A stretch of DNA of 64,000 bases from Planctomycetota bacterium. Lineage in GTDB: Bacteria > Planctomycetota > UBA1135 > UBA2386. Both the position numbers and the translations under genes were made by a program. The stretch covers positions 558,001-622,000 of the forward strand of contig JACKIC010000001.1 in NCBI GenBank assembly GCA_020638655.1, written 5' to 3'. The notes below the pieces were generated by a model that was not told the origin of the DNA, ran no database searches, and saw nothing but the letters and a program-made list of their open reading frames with translations. Positions within the stretch are counted from its first letter, which is position 1. Each line of letters begins with the position of its first letter. Positions 36,080-44,406 of this stretch are shown here, in pieces.

Positions 36080-36127
36080 TCCGCGGGGCCCACGAGCGCG
36101 ATGACGCAGCCCCGGTCACCCCGCGGA
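36080..36127. terminator. possible long-loop hairpin between convergent genes
   Basis: TCCGCGGGG (36080-36088) is complementary to CCCCGCGGA (36119-36127), a 9-bp stem with a ~30-base loop, located between the stops at 36064 and 36139. No T-run. The long loop makes it a weak terminator candidate. Confidence 0.3.
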
Positions 36128-36138
36128 CACTTCGGCGG

Positions 36139-37230
36139 CTACTGGATCTTGATGCTCATCGCGTCCGAGGTCACCGCGCCGGCCGCGTTGGCCGCCGTGT
36201 CCAGGGACAGGACCTGCTGGTGCATCTCGAACCCGATGTAGAACGGGTCGTTCGGGATCGGCACGGCGAAGACCACCGAGTTCGGCTGGCTCGGATTGCT
36301 GACCATGAAGTTGGCGGCGTCGATGCTCGTGTACATGGTGCAGGTGGGCATGCCGAAGCTACCGAGGTCCAGCGGCAACGGGCCGAACGACGAGGTCGCG
36401 CGGCTCAGACCGATGACGTTGAAGCATGCGCCCAGCGGCAGGTTGTCGATCTGCGCCAGGAACACGCCACCGAGGGTCGGCGGCAGCTGCATCGTGACGG
36501 TCACGTTGCCCATGCTGCCCGGGCAACCCTTGCCGACGGTCTCGAACACGAACGGCTGCAGCGAGATGTCGTCGTAGTAGACCGACGTCGCGTTGTTGGC
36601 GTAGAGGTCGACCGCCTGGATCTCGGCCAGGCCGGAGCCACCGCCGAAGACGCCGCCGGTCCAGCGATAGCCGCCGCCGAGCGTCGGGTGATCCGCGAGC
36701 GTCGAGACATCGAGCAGGTCACCGTCGTAGTAGAACTGGCACCAGTCCTCGTCGAGGTCGATGAAGACCTTGATCTCCACCCATTGGTCCGTCAGCAGGG
36801 GATGCGTCGCGGGAGTGCTCGCGCCCGCGTCGGCCGACACGAGGCCAGCGGCCGCGTCGAACTTGACCTGCACGGACCAGTTGTAGGGGCCCGCCGGGGC
36901 CAGGTAGGTGTTGAGCAGGATGAAGTAGCTCTGGCCCACCATGGTCGAGGGCACGTACTGCATGGCCCGGTAGACCCACTTGCCCGAGGTGTAGCCGGCG
37001 TAGTCGTGCACGAGGTCCGTCGGCCCCGCGATGTCGATCGAGTTCGCGGGGCTGAGGGCGACGGTGTTGGAGACGTTGGCGCCCGCGCCGACGCTCCACT
37101 CGGTCCAACCGCCCTGGCCGACGACCGGGGTGTTCGCGCCGTAGGTGTCGAAGTTTTCGGACCACTGAGCGTGAGCTTGGGACGCGCAGCAGAGAACGAG
37201 CGCAGGGACGGACAGCAGGGAGTGCTTCAT
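36139..37230 (-). CDS. secreted lectin-fold-like protein with lineage C-terminal domain
   Basis: A 363-residue secreted protein; ATG 37230 gives a leader MKHSLLSVPALVLCCASQAHAQ. Residues ~22-220 (WSENFDTYGANTPVVGQGGWTEW at the start, QWVEIKVFIDLDEDWCQFYYDG, VDLYANNATSVYYDDISLQ) read as a concanavalin-A-like/LamG jelly roll, as in proteins annotated with FDxY-type starts and YDDI-type ends. The rest (from GKGCPGSMGNVTVT) is the recurrent C-terminal domain with TSIDAANFMV and VPIPNDPFYIGFEMHQQ. No catalytic site recognised. Probably a carbohydrate-binding surface protein. Confidence 0.76.
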   Translation of the reverse strand: MKHSLLSVPALVLCCASQAHAQWSENFDTYGANTPVVGQGGWTEWSVGAGANVSNTVALSPANSIDIAGPTDLVHDYAGYTSGKWVYRAMQYVPSTMVGQSYFILLNTYLAPAGPYNWSVQVKFDAAAGLVSADAGASTPATHPLLTDQWVEIKVFIDLDEDWCQFYYDGDLLDVSTLADHPTLGGGYRWTGGVFGGGSGLAEIQAVDLYANNATSVYYDDISLQPFVFETVGKGCPGSMGNVTVTMQLPPTLGGVFLAQIDNLPLGACFNVIGLSRATSSFGPLPLDLGSFGMPTCTMYTSIDAANFMVSNPSQPNSVVFAVPIPNDPFYIGFEMHQQVLSLDTAANAAGAVTSDAMSIKIQ

Positions 37231-37517
37231 CGTGGTGTGTTCCCGGTCGGGTTGGAGAAAGGGTGGGTACGAGAGCAAGCCCTGCCAGAGTCTGGGCATT
37301 CGCAAGGTGAGCTTTGCCCGGGGCAGGGGGCCGACTCACGTGATCCAGGCAATCTACCCGGGAAGAGTTGGGGCACCAGTGCCCCCCATGACATGGGAGA
37401 TCCACAGAACAGGACCCGCACGCCTATCGCCCCCTGCCTTGCCCATCGCGCAACATGACGAGAACGTCCGAGGCCACAACCGCGCGGTGGTCAGCCGCCG
37501 CCCCGACAGGAGACGAG

Positions 37518-37721
37518 ATGAGCCAAGCGACCTGGCAGTACAAGACCGTGCATCTCGCTGCTCAGGACTGGTTCCTCGGCGGCAAAGTCGACTACGAGCA
37601 GTTCGAGGAGATGTTGAACCGCTTGGGAGGCGAAGGCTGGGAGCTCGTCAACGTCTTCGACACCAACAAGAGCCATGGGCAGACCCGCGACGTCGTCGCG
37701 GTCTTCAAGAAGCAACGCTGA
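37518..37721 (+). CDS. small DUF4177-like protein
   Basis: A 67-residue cytoplasmic protein. ATG 37518 has an AGGAGA Shine-Dalgarno at 37508-37513. The sequence WQYKTVHLAAQDWF...FEEMLNRLGGEGWELVNVFDTN...VVAVFKKQR follows the DUF4177 pattern: a WEYK start, LN-x-LG-x-EGWELV core and VFKR end. Function unknown; small, often free-standing. The 287 bases upstream and 200 downstream show no further gene. Confidence 0.88.
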   Translation: MSQATWQYKTVHLAAQDWFLGGKVDYEQFEEMLNRLGGEGWELVNVFDTNKSHGQTRDVVAVFKKQR

Positions 37722-37923
37722 GCGCAGCCCGGTCTCGACGCGATCCGGGGCGTCGACGCGAAGGAGCGTGCGGCGCCCGGAGCCTTCTGGTCCTGCCATC
37801 CCGCCGGGATCAGCCGTCGTTGTGAGACCGAGGCGTTGACGGAGGTGCCTTGGGCCCCGGACCCCGACCGTGTGCTAGGGTGAGCCACGTCGCCGACGGT
37901 CGCACCGGCAAGAACCCGACAGC

Positions 37924-38148
37924 GTGTTTCGATCCATGCAGCCCTCCCACAGCCCCCTGCCGACTCGCGCAGGAATCTGGCGGCACCTGGCAGTGTGGGG
38001 CATCGGCATCCTGCTGCTCGTCGTCACGCTCGCCTGCACCGGCAACTGGATACTCGCGGTCGCGATCGGCGCCTTGGTAGCCATCGGCATCGCGGATGTC
38101 CTGTTCGGGCTTCGGGTGCCCGACGAACGACCGAGACGTCCCGGATAG
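37924..38148 (+). CDS. small hypothetical membrane protein
   Basis: A 74-residue protein with two hydrophobic segments (LAVWGIGILLLVVTLACTG and ILAVAIGALVAIGIADVLFGL). ATG 37936 (MQPSHSPLP) is an alternative start four codons in. No family recognised. Followed after 61 bases by a lipoprotein gene on the same strand. Confidence 0.5.
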   Translation: MFRSMQPSHSPLPTRAGIWRHLAVWGIGILLLVVTLACTGNWILAVAIGALVAIGIADVLFGLRVPDERPRRPG

Positions 38149-38209
38149 TTGCGCGGGCTCGCCTGCTCGACATTGCAGGAACCGCCGCCCTGCTCGCTCC
38201 TCGATCCCA

Positions 38210-39115
38210 ATGCCACATCCTCGCACAGCGCTTCTCATTGCCTTGGCTGCTGCCGTGCTGTCGGGCTGTGGCGCGCCGTCGACGCTGCACCTGCCGACGA
38301 CGCGAAGTGTCGGCCCCCTCCCACCGGCCACCGACACGGTCACTGTTTCCGTCCACCCTGACGGGCGGCTCGTGCACGACGGGAAGACCATCGGCCTGGA
38401 CGCTCTGGGTTCCCTGTTGAGCTCCGAAGCTTCGACTCGGACCAAGACGCACATCTTCGGTCTGTATCCGGCTAGCGATCTCAACCTCCTTCTCGAGGTC
38501 GACCGCGACCTTCCGGTCGGTGCCCTGCTCCCGCTCCAACTCCTCCTGGAGCGCCCCGACATCCGCGTGCACCGCGTGTTCTTCGCTGCGCGAGCAGAGA
38601 GCCAGGGGGCCGATGGCGACCTGGGAGCGATCGCATGGTTCCAGCCGCCCGACATCGGCGGAAGCGATGCCCTGGCGCTTTCCCAGGAAGACATCGTCAC
38701 GATGGAAGCGGGGAAGGCAGCCCCACACCCGGCGGATCTCTATCACCAACTCCACGCGCGGCAGAGCAGCGGGCATCAGCAGGTCTCAGCCCTCCTCGTC
38801 AATCCACCTGCGAACGCTCCCTTCGGCCTGGTGCTCCAGGTGGCCGAGGCGGGATTCCAGGCGGGGACACGCTTCGTCTACCTCGGAGGAGATGCTTCGG
38901 CCTCGCGGTACGCGCGCATGGCCGGCGGATCGAAGGGGCTCGATGACGTCGTCGCGGCGATCCCGCCCCTCGCCGGCGAACTCGAGATCAGGTTGGCTGG
39001 CAAGGCCATCCCTCACGTTGATGCGCTGGTGCCGACCGTGCCCTCCGTGCGTGACGGCTTCGTGGGGCTTCACGAGATACCGCCTGTTGTCGGGGTGCTC
39101 GAGAGCCCGAAGTAG
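38210..39115 (+). CDS. hypothetical lipoprotein with ExbD/TolR-like segments
   Basis: A 301-residue protein; ATG 38210 gives a lipoprotein leader with lipobox LSGC (Cys at ~20). Two regions look like the periplasmic fold of ExbD/TolR: residues ~42-120 (VTVSVHPDGRLVHDGKTIGLDAL, then LEVDRDLPVGALLPLQLLLERPDIRVHRVFFAAR) and ~180-255 (HQQVSALLVNPPANAPFGLVLQVAEAGFQAGTRFVYLGG). This would be a duplicated domain anchored by a lipid and lacking the usual N-terminal helix. Function unknown; no ExbB partner nearby. Confidence 0.68.
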   Translation: MPHPRTALLIALAAAVLSGCGAPSTLHLPTTRSVGPLPPATDTVTVSVHPDGRLVHDGKTIGLDALGSLLSSEASTRTKTHIFGLYPASDLNLLLEVDRDLPVGALLPLQLLLERPDIRVHRVFFAARAESQGADGDLGAIAWFQPPDIGGSDALALSQEDIVTMEAGKAAPHPADLYHQLHARQSSGHQQVSALLVNPPANAPFGLVLQVAEAGFQAGTRFVYLGGDASASRYARMAGGSKGLDDVVAAIPPLAGELEIRLAGKAIPHVDALVPTVPSVRDGFVGLHEIPPVVGVLESPK

Positions 39116-39189
39116 CTGCGAGGTCATCGCTTCTCCGCTTCTCGGACCTCAGCCCCGCGACGATCTTCCGGGATACTGGGCCGATGATA

Positions 39190-39205
39190 GAGGCACAGCT
39201 GCCTC
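39190..39205. terminator. small hairpin between convergent genes
   Basis: GAGGCA (39190-39195) and TGCCTC (39200-39205) form a 6-bp stem with a 4-base loop, between the convergent stops at 39115 and 39220. No T-run. Confidence 0.35.
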
Positions 39206-39219
39206 GGCAGACGTTCCGG

Positions 39220-40221
39220 TCACTTGCGGGAGGGCATCTCCCGGAACGCCCACTCTTCGACCCCATCGAACCTGGCCATCTCCCTGTAGGCGCCATCACT
39301 CGCAAGTCGCCCCCTCGTCAAGGTCATGAGCTCGGCGTCACCCTTCGCCTCCGCAGATGCCAAGAGAAGAATCAACCCCGGATACTCCTGCGCCACCCCC
39401 TGGACCGCGATCGCCCGCACACGGTGCTCTTCGACGACAGCAAGTGCCGACAACCGCGCCTCGCCCGCGCGAGACCGTGCAATCTGGAGCACACGCAGCG
39501 CTTCGCTGCACTCCACAGCAGCTCTCAAGCGCGGAGGAAGGCCACCAGCAAGCAGCAAACTCTGGGCGGGAACCAACTCATTTGCGGATTCATGCATGCG
39601 ATCCACAATCGCCGCGAACCCGCCACCATTGGGCCCGCCAAGCACCCCATCGAGCCTCAGCCCGCCATCGCAAAACGCCTTGTACTGCCCCCACAATGGC
39701 AAGCCCTGCTCGCGAGCAACGCGCAACGACTGCGCCGATCCCTGAGTCGCGGAAACCGTGAATTCGCGCCACTCGCTCTCGCAAGCCTGGGTCACCGGAT
39801 GTGGGGCCACCACGTCCAGCAGGCAGTACACAGTGACCTTCATCCGGTAATTGCCAGCGAATCCGCAGCATCTCCAGTCCAGGTCCCACCCACTCCAAGC
39901 GCAACTCTCTCCAGCCTCAACCTGGCGACGCACCACTACAGGCCGACGAAGAGCAGGCTGTCTCTTCCCATCGTTTCGCCGAGCGATCGCCGCCGGCAAC
40001 CCTCCCAAGTCGTACCATCTGCCGTCTACAGACGCCTGGATCGTCACCTTGGGAAGCCCGTGGAGCAGGGCTCCCTCTCCCACTGCAGGACTGGTGGCCA
40101 CAGCCCGCCAGTTGATTGGCTCGAATTCCTGACCACTCGCCACCGAGAGAGCAACGGTTACCCGCTGCCCCGCAGCCAGCGCTGCCAAGAGGGAGACGCA
40201 GAACAACCTCACCAGCATCAA
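39220..40221 (-). CDS. hypothetical secreted protein (low-GC patch)
   Basis: A 333-residue protein with a signal peptide (MMLVRLFCVSLLAALAAGQ). The N-terminal ~150 residues are beta-rich with a Cys pair (SCAWSGWDLDWRCCGFAGNYRM), the rest helical and charged (LPPRLRAAVECSEALRVLQIARS). I recognise no family. Base composition is clearly lower in GC than the neighbouring genes, which suggests later acquisition or relaxed selection. Confidence 0.65.
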   Translation of the reverse strand: MMLVRLFCVSLLAALAAGQRVTVALSVASGQEFEPINWRAVATSPAVGEGALLHGLPKVTIQASVDGRWYDLGGLPAAIARRNDGKRQPALRRPVVVRRQVEAGESCAWSGWDLDWRCCGFAGNYRMKVTVYCLLDVVAPHPVTQACESEWREFTVSATQGSAQSLRVAREQGLPLWGQYKAFCDGGLRLDGVLGGPNGGGFAAIVDRMHESANELVPAQSLLLAGGLPPRLRAAVECSEALRVLQIARSRAGEARLSALAVVEEHRVRAIAVQGVAQEYPGLILLLASAEAKGDAELMTLTRGRLASDGAYREMARFDGVEEWAFREMPSRK

Positions 40222-40358
40222 CGCCCCCGAATGGCTTGAGGGTTACGGAACAGACTACCGGGGCAATGACACACTTCAGCGACTTCCGGTCGCCGCGTCA
40301 CGGCCGAGCCCAATGCGTATCTCGGTGACATTGAATTCGAGGCCGCGCTATCGGCCGC

Positions 40359-41207
40359 CTACTTGCGCTCCTTCCCCGGTTCATGCCGCGGGTGTTCCTT
40401 GCCACTCTTGTCCCAAACCGAGTCCCTCACTTCCCCTTCTGGATTCACCCCAATACGAATGATCGGTTCACCATCGGGTTTGCTTATCCCATACCCCACT
40501 CCCTTCGCCGTATTCTGCAGACTAAGGAACGGCCCACCATTTCGCATTTCAAGCACGCACGTACCGTCAGCCAGAGCCTGCAGATACAGCCCAAGAGCTC
40601 TTACACCCAGTTGCAGGGCAGCACCGACGCCAGTCTCGGCCGAAATCAAAACCGCCGTAGCACCATCCCTAGCGAGCCCCATGCGCGCGTCGCGCTCGCG
40701 CACGCCAAGATAAACTGACTCCCCACGACCATTAAACAGCACAAACGACGCCTTATTACCCTCCGCCATGTCACATGCGAGCGCCAGAACCGGCTCCATA
40801 TCCTTCTTACGGTAGCGCATATTGAGAAGGCCTTCCTTGCTACGCTCAAGGTCCATGTGCCATCCGCTGTCGTCTCCCAAAACCACCTTCTCCCCACCAG
40901 CATTGGCTGTGATGGCTATTCCCCCGGCCCCGCCCCGCAATACCACGGCACTCTCATTGCCATCACCCGTCACCGAGGCCACCTCCGCCCCTGCAGCATC
41001 AAGCATTTGCACCCCAAACCGCCCCGCCTTGGCGTCGAGGCATCCCAAGCGCACACGGACTGCGCCAGAAGCGTCTCGCAGTTCCGTGACCTCGTCACCT
41101 CCCGGAAGCTGCCCCCCACCAAGCCTTGTAGCCACCACACCACCACAAAGCCCGCCGGAGGCAGCGGCGGCCAGGGCGAACACTAGACTCAGATTCGAGC
41201 GAGGCAT
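40359..41207 (-). CDS. hypothetical secreted protein with repeating beta pattern (low-GC patch)
   Basis: A 282-residue protein; ATG 41207 gives a hydrophobic leader (MPRSNLSLVFALAAAASGGLCGG), while a GTG two codons earlier is possible. The mature part is a series of short strands with Gly and Asp turns (EVTELRDASGAVRVRLGCLDA, FGVQMLDAAGAEVASVTGD, GIAITANAGGEKVVLGDDSG), about 15-20 residues per unit, as in a beta-solenoid or stacked beta fold. The tail is charged (KSGKEHPRHEPGKERK). No family recognised. GC content about 57 %. Confidence 0.65.
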   Translation of the reverse strand: MPRSNLSLVFALAAAASGGLCGGVVATRLGGGQLPGGDEVTELRDASGAVRVRLGCLDAKAGRFGVQMLDAAGAEVASVTGDGNESAVVLRGGAGGIAITANAGGEKVVLGDDSGWHMDLERSKEGLLNMRYRKKDMEPVLALACDMAEGNKASFVLFNGRGESVYLGVRERDARMGLARDGATAVLISAETGVGAALQLGVRALGLYLQALADGTCVLEMRNGGPFLSLQNTAKGVGYGISKPDGEPIIRIGVNPEGEVRDSVWDKSGKEHPRHEPGKERK

Positions 41208-41271
41208 GATCACGGGATTCTCCAGGGAGAGCCTGGCCGCTCAGGGCCGGAGCGCGACACAATGAAGGGAG

Positions 41272-41348
41272 TGGTAGGCCCTGCAGGACTCGAACCTGCA
41301 ACCGAGCGGGTATGAGCCGCCAGCTCTGACCAATTGAGCTAAGGGCCC
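41272..41348 (-). tRNA. tRNA with CAT anticodon (Ile2 or elongator Met)
   Basis: The minus strand folds as a full cloverleaf of 77 nt with encoded CCA: 7-bp acceptor stem with a G1-U72 closing pair, D arm with GCTC/GAGC, anticodon stem GGCGG/CCGCT (last pair G-U) around loop CTCATAC with anticodon CAT, 5-nt variable loop and T arm GCAGG-TTCGAGT-CCTGC. The TTAGCTCA start and the T arm resemble tRNA-Ile2, whose C34 is converted to lysidine to read AUA. The C at position 38 is like elongator tRNA-Met, and there is no initiator-type 1-72 mismatch of the C-A kind. I cannot decide between the two. Confidence 0.93.
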
Positions 41349-41386
41349 CCTTCGACCGCAGGTATACCATCACGACCGCGCAACGC

Positions 41387-42385
41387 ATGCCTTCCCTCGA
41401 CCACGCATCCCTGCTGACTCGCCTGCGGGTGATGCAGGCGGACATGCGCAGCGCCCTGCGGGCGCACATGCGCAGCCAGGAGACGGCGGTGCTGTCCCGG
41501 CAGGTGCGCGACGACGACGGGGACACGATCTTCGGCATCGACGCGCACGTCGAGGAGATCCTGCTGCAGCACTGCCAGGAATGGGGGCGAACGCAGCACT
41601 TCGTCCTGATCGCGGAAGGACTCGACGCGGGCGGCGTGCAGTTCGGGCGGCCGGGCCTTGGCGGGCCGCCGTTCCGGCTGCTCGTGGATCCGATCGACGG
41701 CACGCGGGGGCTGATGTTCGACAAGCGACCCGGGTGGTGCCTGGCCGGGATCGCGCCGGATCGCGGACCAGGGACGTCGCTGCGGGACATCGAGGTCGCG
41801 GTGATGACCGAGCTGCCGACCACGCGACAGGCGACGAGCGACGTGTTGTGGACGGTCGCGGGCGACGGGGCGCGCGGCGAACGGCACGACATGAGCACCG
41901 GCGGGGCGCACCCGCTGCCGCTGGCACCGAGTCGGGCGACGACGCTGCGGCACGGCTTCGCGACGGTGAGCAACTTCTTCCAGGGCGGCAAGGAACTGCT
42001 GGCGCGGCTCGAGGAAGCGATCCTGCGGCGCGCGTTGGGCGGCTGGAACCCGGCGAAGGCCGAGGTCTACACGGACCAGTACATCTGCTCCGGTGGACAG
42101 CTCGCGGAGCTGGCGCTGGGACGCGACCGCTTCGTGCTCGACGTACGCCCGCTGGCGCATCGCAAGCTCGGCTTTTCCTCGTCACTGGCGTGCCGGCCGT
42201 ACGACGTGGTCACTTCGGGCATCGCGCAGGCTGCCGGCTGCGTGGTCTGCGATCCGTTCGGCGACCCGCTCGACGCGCCGCTCGACACGACGACGAACAT
42301 CAGCTTCGCGGCCTACGCCAACCGCGCCCTCGCGGACGCGCTGATCCCGATCGTGCGCGACGAGGTGCAGCGCCACCTCGGCTGA
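41387..42385 (+). CDS. inositol monophosphatase-family phosphatase
   Basis: A 332-residue member of the FBPase/IMPase superfamily, Mg-dependent phosphatases acting on small sugar or inositol phosphates. The metal-binding core is VDPIDGTRG near residue 105, with the upstream acidic motif LIAEGLD near 78 and the C-terminal helix motif RPYDVVTSGIAQAAGCVVCDP near 265. Length is larger than plain SuhB (~265) because of a ~60-residue insertion around residues 140-200. Lies next to, and convergent with, a phosphonate-catabolism gene set; a phosphate-ester step in that pathway is possible but unproven. Confidence 0.87.
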   Translation: MPSLDHASLLTRLRVMQADMRSALRAHMRSQETAVLSRQVRDDDGDTIFGIDAHVEEILLQHCQEWGRTQHFVLIAEGLDAGGVQFGRPGLGGPPFRLLVDPIDGTRGLMFDKRPGWCLAGIAPDRGPGTSLRDIEVAVMTELPTTRQATSDVLWTVAGDGARGERHDMSTGGAHPLPLAPSRATTLRHGFATVSNFFQGGKELLARLEEAILRRALGGWNPAKAEVYTDQYICSGGQLAELALGRDRFVLDVRPLAHRKLGFSSSLACRPYDVVTSGIAQAAGCVVCDPFGDPLDAPLDTTTNISFAAYANRALADALIPIVRDEVQRHLG

Positions 42386-42407
42386 AGGCGCCGCGAGCCA
42401 GCAGAGT

Positions 42408-43565
42408 TCACTCCTCCTCGAAGGTGCCGTCGAGCACGCGCTCGGCGACCCCGAAGCTCAGGGTCATGCCGGCGCCGCCGAAGCCGGTGACGATGCCGAC
42501 GCCGGGCCGCACCTCGCGAACCCAGCCGAAGCCGCCGTCGGCGCGCTGCGCGTAGGTACCGGTCCAGCGCCGATCGATCGTCGCATCCGGCATCTGCAGG
42601 AACGTGCCCAGGTAGTCGAGGATGCGGGTCTCGACGGCCGCGTCGACGTCGTGCGCGAACTCGGGGCCGTACTCGTGCGAGTCGCCGATCACCAGGCGGC
42701 CGTCGTCGCGCTGGGACACGAGCACGTGAATGCCGTCGCGCAGATGCAGCGGCAACTCGGCCTCGAATCGCGCGCGCAGCGCAGGCAGACCCGGACACGC
42801 GGCGAAGCCGGTGTAGTGCAGCAGGGTAAGCCCGGCGGCGAGCATCGGCCCCAGGCGCCAGCCGCCGGGCTGCGGCACGGTGGCGAGCATCTGCAGGCGA
42901 CAGCGACGCAGCGGCGCAGCGGCGAACTGCTCGGGAAGCAGTGACGCGAAGTCGTCACCCGAGCAGACCAGGATGCGCTCGCCGCGCCAGCGCCTGCCAT
43001 CGGCGGTGACGGCGCGATCGCCGTCGATCGCGACCACGGGGGTCCGCACGATCGCGGCGCAGCCCGGTTGCGCGTCGAGCCAGCGATGCAGCGCGGCGAT
43101 CGCCGCCGGCGCGTCGGCGTTGCACTCGTGCGGGCTCCACAGCGCTCCGCGCAGTCCTTCGGCGCGCAAGCCCGCCGAGCGCTCGAGCGCCTCGGCTGGC
43201 GCCAGCACCTCGAAGCCGGCGCCGGGCTCGGCGGCGACGAACTGCTCGAGCACCGCGAGCTCGTCGGCGTGATACGCGACGTGCAGCGATCCGGTCGGCT
43301 CGCAGCGGAACGCCGCGGCTTCTGCCATCTGGCGCCACAGCTCGCGGCTGCGCAATGCGACGTCGCGGCGCAGGCCGCGCGGCTGGCCGACGGGCCACAC
43401 CATGCCGAAGTTGCGCACCGAGGCACCGCGCGCGAACTCCGCGCGCTCGAGCAGCACGACCCTCTGGCCGCGCCGGGCGGCGAGGCACGCGTGCGCGAGG
43501 CCGAGCACACCGCCGCCGACGACCACGAGGTCGACCTCACCGCCGCTACGCAGGGACGTGCTCAT
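42408..43565 (-). CDS. TIGR03364-like FAD-dependent oxidoreductase (phosphonate-associated)
   Basis: A 385-residue D-amino-acid-oxidase-fold flavoprotein. FAD-binding VVVGGGVLGLAHACLAARRG at residues ~14-33 (GxGxxG); the hallmark segment RGASVRNFGMVWPVGQPRG follows at ~45-63, as in TIGR03364, a family found in phosphonate-degradation loci. Later motifs: CSGDDFASLLPEQF near 195 and GIVTGFGGAGMTLSFGVAERV at the C terminus. It likely oxidises the C-N bond of an aminophosphonate, such as an N-methylated 2-aminoethylphosphonate; substrate not tested. Divergent from the phosphonatase-like gene with 163 bases between starts, a probable shared regulatory region. Confidence 0.82.
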   Translation of the reverse strand: MSTSLRSGGEVDLVVVGGGVLGLAHACLAARRGQRVVLLERAEFARGASVRNFGMVWPVGQPRGLRRDVALRSRELWRQMAEAAAFRCEPTGSLHVAYHADELAVLEQFVAAEPGAGFEVLAPAEALERSAGLRAEGLRGALWSPHECNADAPAAIAALHRWLDAQPGCAAIVRTPVVAIDGDRAVTADGRRWRGERILVCSGDDFASLLPEQFAAAPLRRCRLQMLATVPQPGGWRLGPMLAAGLTLLHYTGFAACPGLPALRARFEAELPLHLRDGIHVLVSQRDDGRLVIGDSHEYGPEFAHDVDAAVETRILDYLGTFLQMPDATIDRRWTGTYAQRADGGFGWVREVRPGVGIVTGFGGAGMTLSFGVAERVLDGTFEEE

Positions 43566-43728
43566 GGGCAGCAGTTTGCGCGGCGCCGCTCCGATTTGCC
43601 GCTGCGATTGCCGGCGGCGACGCGAGACGATCCTTCAACTGATCTTCATCACGCCCTGCGTTCTCCCATGCATCGTCTGCGCGCCTGACCGCACCGGCAT
43701 CAGGCGGAGCCGCATGCCGGTCAGCCTC

Positions 43729-44406
43729 ATGAGTGCACCCATCGACCTGTTCCTCTTCGACCTCGCGGGCACGACCGTGGTCGACGACCGCCGCGTGCAG
43801 CAGGCGTTCGAACGCACCGCCGCCGCCTTCGATCTGCCCGTCGACCCGGTGAAGCTGCAGACCTACATGGGCTGGCACAAGGAGCGCGTGTTCTCGACGC
43901 TGCTGACCGAAGCCCGACAGCCGACGGCCGCGGCGGCGCAGATGGCGCAGCGCTTCGAGCAGGAGTTCGCGGCGAGCGTGGCGAAACGACCGCTGCTGCC
44001 CACAAAGGGCGCCGTCGAGTCGATCCACAAGCTCGCCGAGAACGGGATCCAGGTCGGCTTCGTCACGGGCTTCTCGCGCAGCACGATGGACCTGGTGCTG
44101 CGCGCGCTCGACTGGCAAGAACTCACGAGCGTCGCGTCGGACGAGGTCGAGCACGGGCGCCCCGCGCCCGACCTGATCCTGGCCGCGATGGCCAAGGTCG
44201 GCGTCACCGATCCGCGTCTCGTCGGCGTCGCCGGCGACACGCCGTCGGACCTCGAAGCCGGCACCGCGGCGGGATGTCGCTTCGTCGTCGGCGTCGGTCA
44301 CGGCACACACACGATCGAACAGCTCGCCAAGGCACCGCACACCCACCTGATGCACACGCTCGAAGGCCTCGTGCCAACCCTGCTCTCCTACGCCAGACGT
44401 CCATGA
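43729..44406 (+). CDS. phosphonatase-like HAD hydrolase (TIGR03351 type)
   Basis: A 225-residue HAD protein resembling PhnX. The start is taken as ATG 43729 (MSAPIDLFLFDLAGTTVVDD); ATG 43714 would add MPVSL. Catalytic Asp11 is in DLAGTT, the phosphonatase-type motif I (D-x-AGT). The cap region MGWHKERVFSTLL near residue 45 carries a Lys in the position where PhnX forms a Schiff base with phosphonoacetaldehyde. Motif IV is VGVAGDTPSDLEAGTAAG. It likely cleaves a C-P or phosphoester bond of a phosphonate intermediate. Stop overlaps the PhnZ-like start (ATGA at 44403), so the pair is coupled. Confidence 0.86.
   Translation: MSAPIDLFLFDLAGTTVVDDRRVQQAFERTAAAFDLPVDPVKLQTYMGWHKERVFSTLLTEARQPTAAAAQMAQRFEQEFAASVAKRPLLPTKGAVESIHKLAENGIQVGFVTGFSRSTMDLVLRALDWQELTSVASDEVEHGRPAPDLILAAMAKVGVTDPRLVGVAGDTPSDLEAGTAAGCRFVVGVGHGTHTIEQLAKAPHTHLMHTLEGLVPTLLSYARRP

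Larger units (their letters stand above)
39200..41210. other. locally low-GC patch (two hypothetical genes)
   Basis: By eye counts of several 60-base lines give about 57-58 % G+C here, against about 70 % on both sides. Third codon positions of the two genes are less GC-rich. The patch ends just before the tRNA gene at 41272-41348. No integrase, repeat or att-like duplication is seen. Confidence 0.6.

Noticed and set aside
39200..41348. Prophage or integrative element at the tRNA
   Set aside because: No integrase, phage gene, transposase or flanking repeat is visible; only composition and position suggest transfer.
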